A stretch of DNA of 64,000 nt from Tetragenococcus koreensis (lineage in GTDB: Bacteria; Bacillota; Bacilli; Lactobacillales; Enterococcaceae). Position numbers and translations under genes: made by a program. Of this stretch, positions 11,149 through 21,519 are shown in pieces (within the stretch, counting starts at the first letter, position 1; each line of letters begins with the position of its first letter). The notes beneath the pieces were generated by a model, which was not told the origin of the DNA, did no database searches, and saw only the letters and a list, made by a program, of their open reading frames with translations. The stretch is taken from assembly GCF_003795145.1 (NCBI RefSeq), contig NZ_CP027786.1, forward strand, positions 1,798,001-1,862,000. Direction: 5' to 3'.

Positions 11149-14100
11149 TCATTGACTTTGAGTTTGCAGCTGGCTTTGGTATCTTTCTTCGCGCAAAGCT
11201 TTTACAAACGACTGTAATTCTTGGAGCCAGACCATCTCGTGCATTCCTTTAGGTATCGTCAACTTGATTTGCATTTTTTCTTTTTCTACACCCAGGGTAG
11301 CCTTTAATTTTGTAGCAGCAAGTGCAGCAAATAATTGTTCCACCGAGTAATTATTCGTTCCTACTTTACTTAAACAAACAACGAGTGTCTGATCGTCTTT
11401 AGTAATTTTTTCAACCAAGGCGCGGTCAGCATTCATCTTCATTTCACCCACCGATAGTAGATGAGCAACTTCATCAGGGAACTCACCAAATCGATCCAGC
11501 AGATCGTCTTGTAATTCGTCAAGATTATCCGTACTGTCCAACTCGCGTACACGTTTATAAATTTCGATTTTTTGTCTTTCATCAGCAATATAATCTGCTG
11601 GAATATACGCGTCAATAGCCAAATCGATTTCAGCGGTCGTAGTTTGCATTTGCGTATTTTTACCTTGTTTCCGCATTACCGCTTCTTCTAACATCTGAGT
11701 ATACATGTCAAAACCAACTGAGTTAATAAAGCCGTGCTGTTGGGAACCTAGTAAATTACCTGCTCCACGAATAGATAAATCACGCATCGCAATCTTAAAG
11801 CCAGAACCCAGTTCAGTGAAATCTTTAATCGCTTGTAATCGTTTTTCACTAACTTCATTTAATATTTTTTGCGGTTCATACATGAAGTAAGCATAAGCGA
11901 CTCGATTCGTCCGACCGACGCGACCTCTAAGTTGGTAAAGTGTTGCCAACCCCATATAATCCGCATTTTCGACAAATAGTGTATTCGCATTGGGGATATC
12001 CACACCTGTTTCAATGATCGTGGTAGTTATCAACACATCGTATTGGCCATTTATAAAGTCAAATAATGTATTCTCTAATTGAATTTCAGTCATTTGACCA
12101 TGAGCATAAGCAATTCTGGCATCCGGGACAAGCTCTTGAATTTGACTAACTTTCCTTTCAATACTTTCAACACGGTTATATAGATAAAAGATCTGTCCCC
12201 CCCGTGCTATTTCTCGTTGGATAGCTTCTCTGATAGCTCCCGGATTTGCTTCCATTACATAGGTTTGGATAGGATAGCGATTTTCTGGCGGAGTTTCAAT
12301 CACCGATAGATCACGAACACCCAACATCGACATATGGAGTGTCCTAGGGATCGGAGTTGCTGTTAGTGTTAGCACATCAACCTGAGCTCTTAATTGCTTC
12401 AAGCGTTCTTTATGTTTTACCCCAAAACGTTGTTCTTCATCAATAACTAATAAACCCAAATCACTAAAACGAACATCTTTGGAAAGAAGACGATGCGTAC
12501 CGACCACAATATCAATTTGTCCGGTATTTAATTGTTTAATTGTTTCATCTTGTTGTTTTTTCGTCCGGAAACGGCTTAATAGTCCGACATTTATTGGAAA
12601 TCCAGCAAAACGATCAATCATGGTCTCATAATGTTGTTGAGCCAAGATAGTAGTAGGCACTAAAATGGCAACTTGTTTGCTTTCTTTAATCGCCTTAAAT
12701 GCTGCTCTTAAGGCAACTTCTGTCTTACCAAAACCGACATCACCTACCAATAAACGATCCATCGATTTTTCTTTTTCCATGTCGCGCTTAATTTCTTCGG
12801 CACTACGCAGTTGATCATCCGTTTCCGTATAAGCAAATGCGTCCTCAAATTCTTTTTGATAAGCATCATCAGGCGCAAAAGCATGCCCTTTTTCTGCTTC
12901 TCTTTGCGCATACAATTGAATCAAATCATCAGCAATATTTTCAATTTGATGCGAAACTTTTTGCTTGGTCTTGGTCCAGGCTGTTCCTCCTAATTTATTA
13001 ATTTTCGGAGCTTTGCTTTCTGAAGCAACATATTTTTGAATTAAATTTAACTGAGAAACGGGAATAAACAACTTGGCGTCATTTTGATATAAAATCGTCA
13101 TATAGTCCTGGTGAACACCGTCGACTTCTAACGTTTCAATCCCTAAGTACTTCCCAATCCCATGATTGGCATGAACCACATAATCACCAGGATTTAATTC
13201 ATTATAGCTTTTTAGACGTTCAGCATTCGACAACGTTTGCTTTTTCGCTCGTTTTTTCTTAACTTTTTGAAAGACTTCTTTTTCCGTAACCACTACCAGC
13301 TGATCTTGCGGTAATTCAAATCCACTTTGCAAGCTTCCTTGTACGATTTGTGAACGTTGGGGAATTAAATTATCTGGGCTTGTTTCGACAGCATAAATTT
13401 CGTAATCGCGAAAATCTTGAGCCAATTTTTGGGCTCGTTGATCATCGCTAACCAAAAATACAACTGTTTGTTGCTGTTTTTCCCAACGATCCATTTCCGC
13501 TTTTAATAAACCCATTTGGCCAAAAAATTGCTGCATTGGCCGATATTGAAAATTATGGATGGCTTCAAAACGAATATTTCCCATCCCTTTTTGGAATAAT
13601 GAGAAAAATGTCATGGCAAATTTCGTTTGTTGAAAAATAGGATGTAGCTTTTGTCCGAAAGTTTGCTCAGGAAATACGCGCAACTCTTCGATCTTTTGTG
13701 TTTGCCATTGGGCTTCTTCTTGTTCAATCTGCCGATTCGTTTCTAAAATACGCGCATAATCATCCACAAAAAAGAGCGCGTCATTTTGGAAATAAGAAAG
13801 CACATTCGTTTTTTCAGGATATAAAATATCTGCGTAAACGCCCGCAACATCGCCAGGAACACCTTGTTTCCACGAAGCAATAAGTTGACCAAAATAATCA
13901 GTCAAAAAGTCCTTATCTGTTTGCTCTGATGTAATAGATAACCGTTTATCTAACAGCTCTTGTAATTGCACACTGCCTTTTTCTAAATCCTGCTTAGAAA
14001 AAATAAGCTCCGTAGTGGGCAAAATGGTAACTTCTGTTAAATTTTCTAAAGAGCGTTGTGTTGCCACATCAAAATAGCGTATCGAATCGATTTCAACATC

Positions 14101-14682
14101 AAACAACTCGATACGAACTGGATGCGGGGTGGTCAACGGATAAATATCTAGAATACTTCCGCGGATACTAAATTCACCGGGCTTTGCGATCATTGACTCA
14201 CGCTGGTACCCCATTAGAACAAGTTGTTGGGCTAACTGCTCCCAATCAATCTCTGTACCAATTTGCCAATGAAACCGATCATTTTCCCACAATTCAGGAG
14301 TAGGTAAGTATTTACGCAAAGCCGCGGCCGGTAAAATATAAATTCCAGGTTGTTGGGCAGAAAGTGCATTCAAAGCAGTTACACGCTGTGCTCGTGCTTC
14401 AGGCGATGAAAAAGCCATTTCTGCTGAAAGAACCTCATCGACCGGGAAGATATACACATCATCTGTTACCTGCAGCAGATCTTCTGCCAACTGGTTAGCA
14501 TAATACAGATTGGGTGAGGTAACGATGATTTGTTGTTTAAATTTCCGATAAGTACTAGCGATAGCCAATGTTTTGGCCGAACTTGCAAGTCCAGTAATCA
14601 GCTGTCGCTGACGGTTATCTTCAATTGATTGATGCCACTTTTGCATCAACGGCGTTTGAGAGATTAATTCAATTAAATCCAT
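11149..14682 (-). CDS. mfd: Transcription-repair coupling factor
   Basis: This 1177-residue SF2 translocase removes stalled RNA polymerase at DNA lesions and recruits UvrA. Visible parts are the UvrB-like N-terminal module, the RNA-polymerase-interaction domain (PGDYVVHANHGIGKYLG, about residue 500), Walker A LVGDVGFGKTEVA, the DEEQ box (VIDEEQRFGVKHKE), helicase motifs including LTATPIPRTL and the QLRGRVGR motif, and a C-terminal TRCF domain. Length is full. It follows pth by 36 bases. Confidence 0.97.
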   Translation of the reverse strand: MDLIELISQTPLMQKWHQSIEDNRQRQLITGLASSAKTLAIASTYRKFKQQIIVTSPNLYYANQLAEDLLQVTDDVYIFPVDEVLSAEMAFSSPEARAQRVTALNALSAQQPGIYILPAAALRKYLPTPELWENDRFHWQIGTEIDWEQLAQQLVLMGYQRESMIAKPGEFSIRGSILDIYPLTTPHPVRIELFDVEIDSIRYFDVATQRSLENLTEVTILPTTELIFSKQDLEKGSVQLQELLDKRLSITSEQTDKDFLTDYFGQLIASWKQGVPGDVAGVYADILYPEKTNVLSYFQNDALFFVDDYARILETNRQIEQEEAQWQTQKIEELRVFPEQTFGQKLHPIFQQTKFAMTFFSLFQKGMGNIRFEAIHNFQYRPMQQFFGQMGLLKAEMDRWEKQQQTVVFLVSDDQRAQKLAQDFRDYEIYAVETSPDNLIPQRSQIVQGSLQSGFELPQDQLVVVTEKEVFQKVKKKRAKKQTLSNAERLKSYNELNPGDYVVHANHGIGKYLGIETLEVDGVHQDYMTILYQNDAKLFIPVSQLNLIQKYVASESKAPKINKLGGTAWTKTKQKVSHQIENIADDLIQLYAQREAEKGHAFAPDDAYQKEFEDAFAYTETDDQLRSAEEIKRDMEKEKSMDRLLVGDVGFGKTEVALRAAFKAIKESKQVAILVPTTILAQQHYETMIDRFAGFPINVGLLSRFRTKKQQDETIKQLNTGQIDIVVGTHRLLSKDVRFSDLGLLVIDEEQRFGVKHKERLKQLRAQVDVLTLTATPIPRTLHMSMLGVRDLSVIETPPENRYPIQTYVMEANPGAIREAIQREIARGGQIFYLYNRVESIERKVSQIQELVPDARIAYAHGQMTEIQLENTLFDFINGQYDVLITTTIIETGVDIPNANTLFVENADYMGLATLYQLRGRVGRTNRVAYAYFMYEPQKILNEVSEKRLQAIKDFTELGSGFKIAMRDLSIRGAGNLLGSQQHGFINSVGFDMYTQMLEEAVMRKQGKNTQMQTTTAEIDLAIDAYIPADYIADERQKIEIYKRVRELDSTDNLDELQDDLLDRFGEFPDEVAHLLSVGEMKMNADRALVEKITKDDQTLVVCLSKVGTNNYSVEQLFAALAATKLKATLGVEKEKMQIKLTIPKGMHEMVWLQELQSFVKALREERYQSQLQTQSQ

Positions 14683-14718
14683 AAGTTTCTTTTACTCCTT
14701 TTTACAATTGGTTCTTAT

Positions 14719-15279
14719 TTAATTGAAGCGATTCATCGTCTGAACAAAATTATTAGTTTCAATAAAGTAATCAATTGCTTCTTTTGCCTTATCAATACTG
14801 TCAGTCATGATAGCTTGTTCTTGTTTGTTAAACGGCTGTAAAACATGATTAATGACTGTAGTATGTGCTTGTGGATGACCAATTCCTATTTTTAAACGAT
14901 CAAATTCATTAGAACCTAAATGAGAAATAATGCTTTTGATCCCATTATGTCCACCAGCACTCCCTTTTTGTCGTAGCCGAATTTTGCCTACAGCCAAATC
15001 TAAGTCATCATGAACAACGAGCAGTTCTTCTTTATATATGCCAAAATAAGTCATTAATGGTCCAACTGCTCGTCCCGATTCATTCATATAAGTTTGTGGT
15101 TTAACCAACAATATTTTTTCACCATTAACAAAAAAATCAGCTACTTCTGCTTCAAAGGGGTTCTTCTTGAAGGTAGCCCCATGTTTTTTAGCCAATCCTT
15201 CCACTGTCATAAAACCAACATTATGTTTCGTTTTTTCATATTTTTTCCCTGGATTTCCCAAGCCTACAATCATTTTCAT
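14719..15279 (-). CDS. pth: Peptidyl-tRNA hydrolase
   Basis: This enzyme of 186 residues recycles peptidyl-tRNA released from ribosomes. The motifs GLGNPGKKYEKTKHNVGF (catalytic His), KPQTYMNESG and HDDLDLAVGKIRL are all present. It is the first gene of the minus-strand array ending in lysS and has its own promoter upstream. Confidence 0.97.
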   Translation of the reverse strand: MKMIVGLGNPGKKYEKTKHNVGFMTVEGLAKKHGATFKKNPFEAEVADFFVNGEKILLVKPQTYMNESGRAVGPLMTYFGIYKEELLVVHDDLDLAVGKIRLRQKGSAGGHNGIKSIISHLGSNEFDRLKIGIGHPQAHTTVINHVLQPFNKQEQAIMTDSIDKAKEAIDYFIETNNFVQTMNRFN

Positions 15280-15322
15280 TGTTGAAACTCCATTATTAAA
15301 AATTTTTTAAGACAACAAAATG

Positions 15323-15371
15323 CTGGACAAATATTTCATTGTCCAGTTTCCGCGTTATTGTTTAAATTATA
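15323..15371 (-). promoter_or_regulatory. pth operon promoter (-10) and leader hairpin
   Basis: On the minus strand an extended -10, TGTTATAAT, ends at 15366. The matching -35 is weak. Transcription from here gives a leader of about 80 bases that contains a perfect 8-bp hairpin, CTGGACAA/TTGTCCAG, with arms at 15323-15330 and 15339-15346. No U-run follows, so it is not an ordinary terminator. Confidence 0.5.
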
Positions 15372-15526
15372 ACACAAATGATCCCTTTTCGCTTAAAATC
15401 AATTTCCTTTACTACTTTTTTAAGAAATATATAGGATAAATATAAAAAAAGATTCCCTAAATAGCGAAAAAAGTTAAGTCGAAACTAGTACAGATTAAAA
15501 AACTGTTATATTGTTGATTGGATCAC

Positions 15527-15555
15527 ATGACAAAATTAATATAAAATGTTAGCAT
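15527..15555 (+). promoter_or_regulatory. Possible ldh promoter
   Basis: ATGACA (5 of 6 to the -35 consensus) is followed after 17 bases by TAGCAT (4 of 6 to the -10). It lies about 50 bases before the GGAAGG ribosome-binding site of ldh. Other weak A/T-rich boxes exist nearby, so the choice is uncertain. Confidence 0.4.
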
Positions 15556-15608
15556 AGACATGTAATAAAAGTTTTTTACAACAAAAATGTGGAAGGAATG
15601 ATACACCT

Positions 15609-16580
15609 ATGAATGCACAAATAAGCAAAAAGGATCATCAAAAAGTTATTCTTGTTGGAGATGGTGCTGTAGGTTCAAGCTATGCATTTGCCCTAGTTAC
15701 CCAAAATATTGCCCAAGAAGTTGGCATTGTTGATATTGACAAGAACCGAACAGAAGGAGATGCAATTGACCTTTCGGATGCATTAGCCTTTAATTCACCG
15801 AAAAAAATCTACTCAGCTTCTTACGAAGATGCCCACGATGCTGATTTAGTTGTCATCACAGCTGGTGCACCGCAAAAACAAGGAGAAACTCGTTTAGACT
15901 TAGTAAATAAAAATTTAAAAATCAACCATGATGTCGTTACCCAAATTGTCGATTCAGGTTTTGATGGGATCTTTTTAGTAGCAGCCAACCCAGTAGACAT
16001 TTTAACCTATGCTACTTGGAAGTTTTCCGGTTTTCCTAAAGAAAAAGTATTTGGTACGGGAACTTCTCTTGACTCTGCTCGTTTCCGTCAAGCTTTAGCC
16101 CAATTAATCGGAGTAGATGCTAGAAACGTTCATGCATACATTCTAGGCGAACATGGCGATTCTGAGTTTCCTGTATGGTCCCATGCAAATGTTGCCGGCT
16201 TACAAATTTACGAATGGATAAAAAATAACCCTGAAATTGACGAAGAAGCCATGGTTAATTTATTCTTTAGTGTACGGGATGCCGCTTATACAATTATTGA
16301 GAAAAAGGGAGCAACATTTTACGGTGTCGCTGCAGCCCTAGCACGTATTACACGAGCAATCTTGTATAATGAAAATGCCGTATTACCGCTATCAGTACAA
16401 ATGACTGGCGAATATGGTTTAGATGGAATCTACATCGGCTCTCCAGCTGTCGTCAATTCAGAAGGTGTGAAACAAGTAATTGAAGTTCCTTTAACTGATG
16501 GTGAAAAAGACCGTATGACAGCTTCGGCTGAACAATTAAAAAATATTTTAGACAAAGCATTTGAACAATTTGAAAAATAA
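15609..16580 (+). CDS. ldh: L-lactate dehydrogenase
   Basis: This enzyme of 323 residues reduces pyruvate to L-lactate with NADH, the final step of homolactic fermentation. The NAD motif [11 protein letters not shown] (17-27), the [10 protein letters not shown] segment and the catalytic GEHGDSE motif with its His are present. Length is normal. It is a single-gene unit: promoter-like boxes upstream, GGAAGG at a good distance before the ATG, and a terminator just downstream. Confidence 0.97.
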   Translation: MNAQISKKDHQKVILVGDGAVGSSYAFALVTQNIAQEVGIVDIDKNRTEGDAIDLSDALAFNSPKKIYSASYEDAHDADLVVITAGAPQKQGETRLDLVNKNLKINHDVVTQIVDSGFDGIFLVAANPVDILTYATWKFSGFPKEKVFGTGTSLDSARFRQALAQLIGVDARNVHAYILGEHGDSEFPVWSHANVAGLQIYEWIKNNPEIDEEAMVNLFFSVRDAAYTIIEKKGATFYGVAAALARITRAILYNENAVLPLSVQMTGEYGLDGIYIGSPAVVNSEGVKQVIEVPLTDGEKDRMTASAEQLKNILDKAFEQFEK

Positions 16581-16612
16581 ATTCTGATCATAGTTTTTAA
16601 TAAAGATTTAGT

Positions 16613-16647
16613 TGAGAGCGGCTTAAACTTAAGTCGCCCTCTTTTTT
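16613..16647 (+). terminator. ldh terminator
   Basis: GAGAGCGGCTTAA and TTAAGTCGCCCTC form an imperfect hairpin followed by six T, 33 bases after the ldh stop codon. Confidence 0.75.
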
Positions 16648-16753
16648 AAGTATTAAATAATTCTTAGATTTGGAAACATTTGGTTCGTTTTTTTAAGTAA
16701 ATATGCTATGGTGTGAAAAAGAAATTATTTAGTTTAAGGAGCTGACAAGCTGC

Positions 16754-18151
16754 ATGTCACGTTTAGGTAAACGTTCAAAAATGAAAAAGACGACACGCAA
16801 TATTCTGATTGGCCTAGTTGTAATACTGATTGTGGCACTCGGGGGTTATGCTTATCGTAGTGCGCACTATTCTGACCATTTTTTACCGGACACTTATATT
16901 AACGGTACAAAAGTAAGCAACTTAACAGCCGATCAAGCAAATGATTTGTTGCACGAACGCTACGAGGCACAAGAATTTACGATCGAACAAGATGGTCAAG
17001 AATGGAAATCGCTAAAAAAAGCCGACTTAGGACTTTCAACCGATTTTTCTGATGAATTAGAATCTATGATCAATCAGCAAAACAATTGGGGTTGGGGACT
17101 TTCTTTTCTATCATCTGCCAAACAAAATTTAGCCCTTGATACAGCCGCTTTTGATCAACAAACACTCAACCAACAAACAAAAGCAATTGAGCAAGAAATA
17201 ACTGCATTAAACGATGAGAAAACGAAAACTGAAAATGCAAAAATTGAGCAGGATGAAGACGGTTTTGTCATCGAACCTGAAAAACAAGGGGACGAGCTTG
17301 ATGCCGAACAAGCTACCAAAGATTTCAAAGAAGATGTATTAGACGGCAAAAACGAGCTCGAATTAAATAGTTATACAAAAGAGCCCACTGTTACTTCAGA
17401 TGATGAGGACTTAAACCAAGAACTTGACCAATTAAACAGCGTAGCCAAAGTAAACGGTACGTATCAAATTAACGGAGAAAATGTTGATATCCCAACTGAA
17501 AAAATCATGGATTGGGTCGTTTATGATGATGACGAAGTCACTTTAGATCAAGAAAAAGTCCGAGAATATGTAGAAGAATTAGGCGATAAATATAATACAA
17601 GCGAAAATGAAACAAAATTCGACAGTACAAAACAAAAGGAAGTGACGGTCGATCCGGGCACTTTAAGTTGGACCATCGCCACTGACCAAGAAACAGAAGC
17701 CTTAAGCGAAGATATCTTAAAAGGGGAAGATTTCAACCGAGCTCCTACTGTGGAGGGTAGCGCTGATCCAAGTGAGCCACTTGTTGATGATACCTACGTA
17801 GAAGTAGACTTAAAAAATCAACATATGTGGTATTACAAAGATGGCGATGTCTTTTTAGATACTGATATCGTTTCAGGAAAACCAGACACGAAAACACCAA
17901 CCGGCGTGTTTTATGTTTGGAACAAAGAAAGAGATGCAACCTTAACCGGTGAAGATTATGAATCTCCGGTTGATTACTGGCTGCCGATCGATTGGACCGG
18001 CGTTGGTATTCACGACGCAGACTGGCAACCAACATTTGGCGGCGATCGCTGGAAAGAAGGCGGATCTCATGGCTGTGTCAATACACCGCCTGACGTCATG
18101 GAAGAATTATTCGAAGATATCGAAGTTGGTACGCCTGTCGTGGTAATTTAA
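16754..18151 (+). CDS. L,D-transpeptidase, YkuD domain with peptidoglycan-binding domain
   Basis: This 465-residue cell-wall enzyme is predicted to be anchored by one N-terminal membrane segment (about 15-32) with its bulk outside the cell. A PG-binding_4-type region precedes the C-terminal YkuD domain. The catalytic motif SHGCVN has its cysteine at residue 441, and HMWYYKDG opens the domain. Such proteins make beta-lactam-insensitive 3-3 crosslinks or attach proteins to the wall; which one applies is not visible. The middle third is very acidic. The ATG follows AAGGAG at 12 bases. Confidence 0.9.
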   Translation: MSRLGKRSKMKKTTRNILIGLVVILIVALGGYAYRSAHYSDHFLPDTYINGTKVSNLTADQANDLLHERYEAQEFTIEQDGQEWKSLKKADLGLSTDFSDELESMINQQNNWGWGLSFLSSAKQNLALDTAAFDQQTLNQQTKAIEQEITALNDEKTKTENAKIEQDEDGFVIEPEKQGDELDAEQATKDFKEDVLDGKNELELNSYTKEPTVTSDDEDLNQELDQLNSVAKVNGTYQINGENVDIPTEKIMDWVVYDDDEVTLDQEKVREYVEELGDKYNTSENETKFDSTKQKEVTVDPGTLSWTIATDQETEALSEDILKGEDFNRAPTVEGSADPSEPLVDDTYVEVDLKNQHMWYYKDGDVFLDTDIVSGKPDTKTPTGVFYVWNKERDATLTGEDYESPVDYWLPIDWTGVGIHDADWQPTFGGDRWKEGGSHGCVNTPPDVMEELFEDIEVGTPVVVI

Positions 18152-18177
18152 ACCTATTTACTAAAAAAATAGCTACT

Positions 18178-18208
18178 AAAAAACGAGAGGATGCCCTCTC
18201 GTTTTTTT
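18178..18208. terminator. Bidirectional terminator between the L,D-transpeptidase gene and yebC
   Basis: AAAAAACGAGAGG and CCTCTCGTTTTTT form a strong hairpin with A-runs and T-runs on both sides, placed between the converging genes. Its right end touches the yebC stop codon. Confidence 0.9.
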
Positions 18209-18929
18209 AACCTTCAATTGAAGTATAGACTTCTGAAACATCGTCATCATCTTCTAATTTGTCTAGTAGATGATCAAACTGTTCTCTCTTCTTACCTTCT
18301 AATAAAACCGTGGTTTGTGGCACCATCGTTAACTCAGCTTGAGCTAGTGTAAATTCTTGTTCTAAGAAATCACGTACCTCAGTAAAATCTTCAGGAGCTG
18401 TATAGATCTCAAATACTTCAGGAGCTGTCAATAAATCTTCGCCCCCAGCTTCCAAGACTTTTTCTAACATATCGTCTTCGCTCAACGATAAATCTTCTCG
18501 CTCAATAGCGATATAACCCTTGCGATCAAACATATAGCTAACTGAGCCTGTTTCTCCTAGACTACCGCCATTTCGATCAAAAGCCACTCGCACATCTGTC
18601 GCTGTACGGTTGCGATTATCTGTTAAGGTTTCAACTAAAATAGCCACACCGCCAGGCCCGTATCCTTCATAAGTAACTTCCTCATAATTAGCGTCATCGG
18701 CATTACTAGTTGCTTTTTTAATTGCGCGATCAACATTATCATTAGGCATGTTGGCAGATTTTGCCTTATCCATTACCATACGTAAAGTTGCGTTTGTATC
18801 TGGATCAGGTCCACCATTTTTTGCTGCCATATATATTTCACGAGATAATTTTTGAAAGATTTTGCCTTTTTTGGCATCTTGAGCGTTTTTTCTTCCTTGA
18901 ATATTATTCCATTTACTATGTCCTGACAA
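18207..18929 (-). CDS. YebC/PmpR-family DNA-binding / translation-associated protein
   Basis: The protein has 240 residues. It opens with the signature [10 protein letters not shown] and [11 protein letters not shown] and has the full-length YebC fold. The family has been described both as transcription regulators and, more recently, as factors that relieve ribosome pausing. The start is TTG at 18929, with GGAGGAG just upstream; no ATG fits the family N terminus. The upstream in-frame extension is not conserved in type. Confidence 0.93.
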   Translation of the reverse strand: MSGHSKWNNIQGRKNAQDAKKGKIFQKLSREIYMAAKNGGPDPDTNATLRMVMDKAKSANMPNDNVDRAIKKATSNADDANYEEVTYEGYGPGGVAILVETLTDNRNRTATDVRVAFDRNGGSLGETGSVSYMFDRKGYIAIEREDLSLSEDDMLEKVLEAGGEDLLTAPEVFEIYTAPEDFTEVRDFLEQEFTLAQAELTMVPQTTVLLEGKKREQFDHLLDKLEDDDDVSEVYTSIEG

Positions 18930-19015
18930 AAAATCTCCTCCTTGTAAAAAATTGGTTGAAAATTTACAAACCAACCTTTGCACCCTTATCTATTATAACT
19001 GCTTTCCCCCTATTT

Positions 19016-19522
19016 TTACAAGACTCGCTTCTTCTTCAGCCTAAAAACCAGCCAACAAAGTAAAACAGCGGTTAATGCGCCAAAAGAATCCAGCATCACA
19101 TCTTGAAACAACGGTGTACGATCTTGGGTTAACATTTGATGGAATTCATCCATCCCCGCATAACCTGTCGCTGAAAGCCAGCCGAAAAATACAGCAAAGC
19201 CGGCATTTTTTAGTTTTGGCAATAAACTTAGGAAAAAACTGCCGCCTAAAAGAAAATAGGTCCCAAAATGGGCTAATTTACGTATAAAAAATTCCACAAA
19301 AGAAAAATACCCTTTTTCTTCAATACTTACTACATCATCGGCATATTTAAAGGAAATGTTACTCAACGTTTCTTTGAAAGGTTCATTTTCCAATATACGC
19401 TCTAATAAACTGATTTGTGATTGCGTCTCGTAAGTTTGTGACGAACTATAAAATAAAATAGCCATAATCGCCAGTGCAAACACAAAATATAAATTCCCAT
19501 TTTTTCTGGCTTTTTTTACCAT
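19016..19522 (-). CDS. VanZ-like family membrane protein
   Basis: This 168-residue membrane protein has about four hydrophobic segments. The VanZ-family marks RKLAHFGTYFLLG and MDEFHQ are visible in the middle. VanZ itself gives low-level teicoplanin resistance, but most VanZ-like proteins are of unknown function, and nothing here suggests a vancomycin cluster. It stands alone between yebC and pepF, on the opposite strand to pepF. Confidence 0.85.
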   Translation of the reverse strand: MVKKARKNGNLYFVFALAIMAILFYSSSQTYETQSQISLLERILENEPFKETLSNISFKYADDVVSIEEKGYFSFVEFFIRKLAHFGTYFLLGGSFFLSLLPKLKNAGFAVFFGWLSATGYAGMDEFHQMLTQDRTPLFQDVMLDSFGALTAVLLCWLVFRLKKKRVL

Positions 19523-19593
19523 CTACTCCACCTCAATGTTTTATCATAGCATTTTATAGAGAATTAAAAAACTTCTTTTGCGAAATCTTATGT

Positions 19594-19599
19594 TATACT
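19594..19599 (+). promoter_or_regulatory. pepF extended -10
   Basis: TATACT, preceded by TG at one base (TGTTATACT), lies 33 bases before the pepF start codon. No good -35 was seen at 17 bases, which fits an extended -10 promoter. Confidence 0.45.
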
Positions 19600-19631
19600 A
19601 GTTTACAAAATTAAAACAAAGGGGACTTTTC

Positions 19632-21434
19632 ATGAACTATGCAATGAGCTGGGATCTAGATTCTATTTTTCCAGGGGGCAGCCATTCTAACAAATTGCAG
19701 CAACGCATGACGCAATTGGATGAACAAATTATAGCCTTTCATCAAGCTGTCCAAGCTTTCCAACCAGAAAAAAGAGACACTGATGAACTACTTACTATTT
19801 TGAAATGGAACACCAAAGTTTCTAACGGATTTGAACAATGCGGAAGTTTCATCGAGGCTTTGCTATCTGCCGATGTTAATGATACAAAAGCTAAATTGCT
19901 ATCGGGGGATTTAACTAAAAAAATCCCTGGATATCAACTAGCGTCTACTATTTTTTCGAAAAAATTAGCGCCAATCGAGGATACTACTTGGAAACAATGG
20001 TTAACTGAACCAAAATTAGAAGATATTGCTTTTCGTTTAAGTGAAATTCGCCGCGATGGCAGCAAATTATTATCAGAAGCAGAAGAAAATATTTTCAGTA
20101 CGCTATCTTTAGATGGGCTAAATGCTTGGAGTCAACATTATGACACGATTGTGGCAAGCATTACGGTCCCTTTCACTGAAAAAGATGGTACTACAGTGGA
20201 GCTTTCTGCTGGTCAAGCCTTTAATAAGATGATGGGCGACCCGGATGCCGCAGTTCGTGCAGCTCTTTTTGAAAAATGGGAACAAGCGTGGAGCCAAAAA
20301 GCTGATTTATTCAGCGATACCTTGAACCACCTAGATGGTTTTCGCTTATCTACTCAAAAATTACATGGGATCGATAATTATTTGCAAGAACCATTAGAAT
20401 ATAACCGTTTAAAACAAGAAACACTGGAAACGATGTGGACTACGATTCAAAAAAATAAACAACCTTTTGTTGATTATTTAACTCGTAAAGCCCAATTATT
20501 CGGCAACGAAAAAATGAAATGGCAGGATCAAGATGCCCCCATTATTTTAGGCGACTTACAAGAACAAACGTATACATTTGACGAAGCAGCCGCGTTTATT
20601 GTTGAAAATTTCCGGGAGTTTAGTCCTAAAATGGCCGATTTTGCTCAAAGCGCTTTTGAAAAATCTTGGATTGAAGCGGAAGATCGTTCGGGAAAACGCC
20701 CTGGTGGCTATTGTACCAGCTTTCCTGAGTCACAGGAATCACGGATTTTCATGACTTACAGCAATTCGATCAATGAAGTAGCTACAGTGGCTCATGAGTT
20801 AGGTCATGCTTTTCATAGCGATAACATGTGGGATTTGCCTAGCTTAAATCAAGAATATGCCATGAATGTAGCAGAAACAGCTAGCACTTTTGCAGAATTG
20901 ATTGTCGCAGACGCTACCTTAAAAAAGGCACAAACAAAAGCAGAAAAAATCAATCTATTAGATGTTAAAATGCAAAATGCAATCGCGATGTTCATGAATA
21001 TTCACACACGTTATATTTTTGAAAATCATTTTTATCAAGCACGTCAAAAAGGGTTAGTTTCAGCAGAACAAATTTCTGAAATGATGGTCGATGCTCAAAA
21101 AGAAAGTTACTTAGATAGTTTGGATAATTATCACCCGCATTTTTGGGCAGCGAAACTGCATTTCTTTATTGATGATGTCCCGTTCTATAACTTCCCTTAT
21201 ACCTTTGGTTATCTTTTTAGTATGGGCATTTATGCAGTGGCAAATGAGCAAGGCGCTAGCTTTGAAGACGAATATATTGCTTTATTACGTGATACTGCTG
21301 CTATGACCACCGAAGAATTGGCCCAAAAACATTTAGGCGTTGATTTGACACAACCCGACTTTTGGCAAGCCGGTATTAATAAAGTTCTAGAAGACGTTGA
21401 TGAATTTATGGCGCTAACCGAAGACTATCTTTAA
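19632..21434 (+). CDS. pepF: Oligoendopeptidase F family M3 peptidase
   Basis: This cytosolic zinc peptidase of 600 residues cleaves peptides of moderate length. The HExxH motif appears as AHELGHAFHS at about residue 390, with the downstream Glu region expected of family M3B. Length is as for PepF. GGGGAC lies before the ATG. It is a single-gene unit with a promoter-like box upstream and a bidirectional terminator downstream. Confidence 0.93.
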   Translation: MNYAMSWDLDSIFPGGSHSNKLQQRMTQLDEQIIAFHQAVQAFQPEKRDTDELLTILKWNTKVSNGFEQCGSFIEALLSADVNDTKAKLLSGDLTKKIPGYQLASTIFSKKLAPIEDTTWKQWLTEPKLEDIAFRLSEIRRDGSKLLSEAEENIFSTLSLDGLNAWSQHYDTIVASITVPFTEKDGTTVELSAGQAFNKMMGDPDAAVRAALFEKWEQAWSQKADLFSDTLNHLDGFRLSTQKLHGIDNYLQEPLEYNRLKQETLETMWTTIQKNKQPFVDYLTRKAQLFGNEKMKWQDQDAPIILGDLQEQTYTFDEAAAFIVENFREFSPKMADFAQSAFEKSWIEAEDRSGKRPGGYCTSFPESQESRIFMTYSNSINEVATVAHELGHAFHSDNMWDLPSLNQEYAMNVAETASTFAELIVADATLKKAQTKAEKINLLDVKMQNAIAMFMNIHTRYIFENHFYQARQKGLVSAEQISEMMVDAQKESYLDSLDNYHPHFWAAKLHFFIDDVPFYNFPYTFGYLFSMGIYAVANEQGASFEDEYIALLRDTAAMTTEELAQKHLGVDLTQPDFWQAGINKVLEDVDEFMALTEDYL

Positions 21435-21445
21435 AAATAGCTAAC

Positions 21446-21517
21446 AAAAAACCAGTGCAGCTTGACGCTGTTCCTAATCATTTTAAGGAACAGACTAGCT
21501 TGCAACTGGTTTTTTTA
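21446..21517. terminator. Bidirectional terminator between pepF and the MFS gene
   Basis: Outer arms AAAAAACCAGT(T)GCA... pair with ...TGCAACTGGTTTTTT, and an inner hairpin CTGTTCCT/AGGAACAG sits between them. It separates two converging genes. Confidence 0.8.
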
Positions 21518-21519
21518 TG

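Noticed and set aside
19016-19522. Glycopeptide resistance locus
   Set aside because: Only a VanZ-like domain is present; no vanA/B, vanH, vanX or vanRS genes are nearby.
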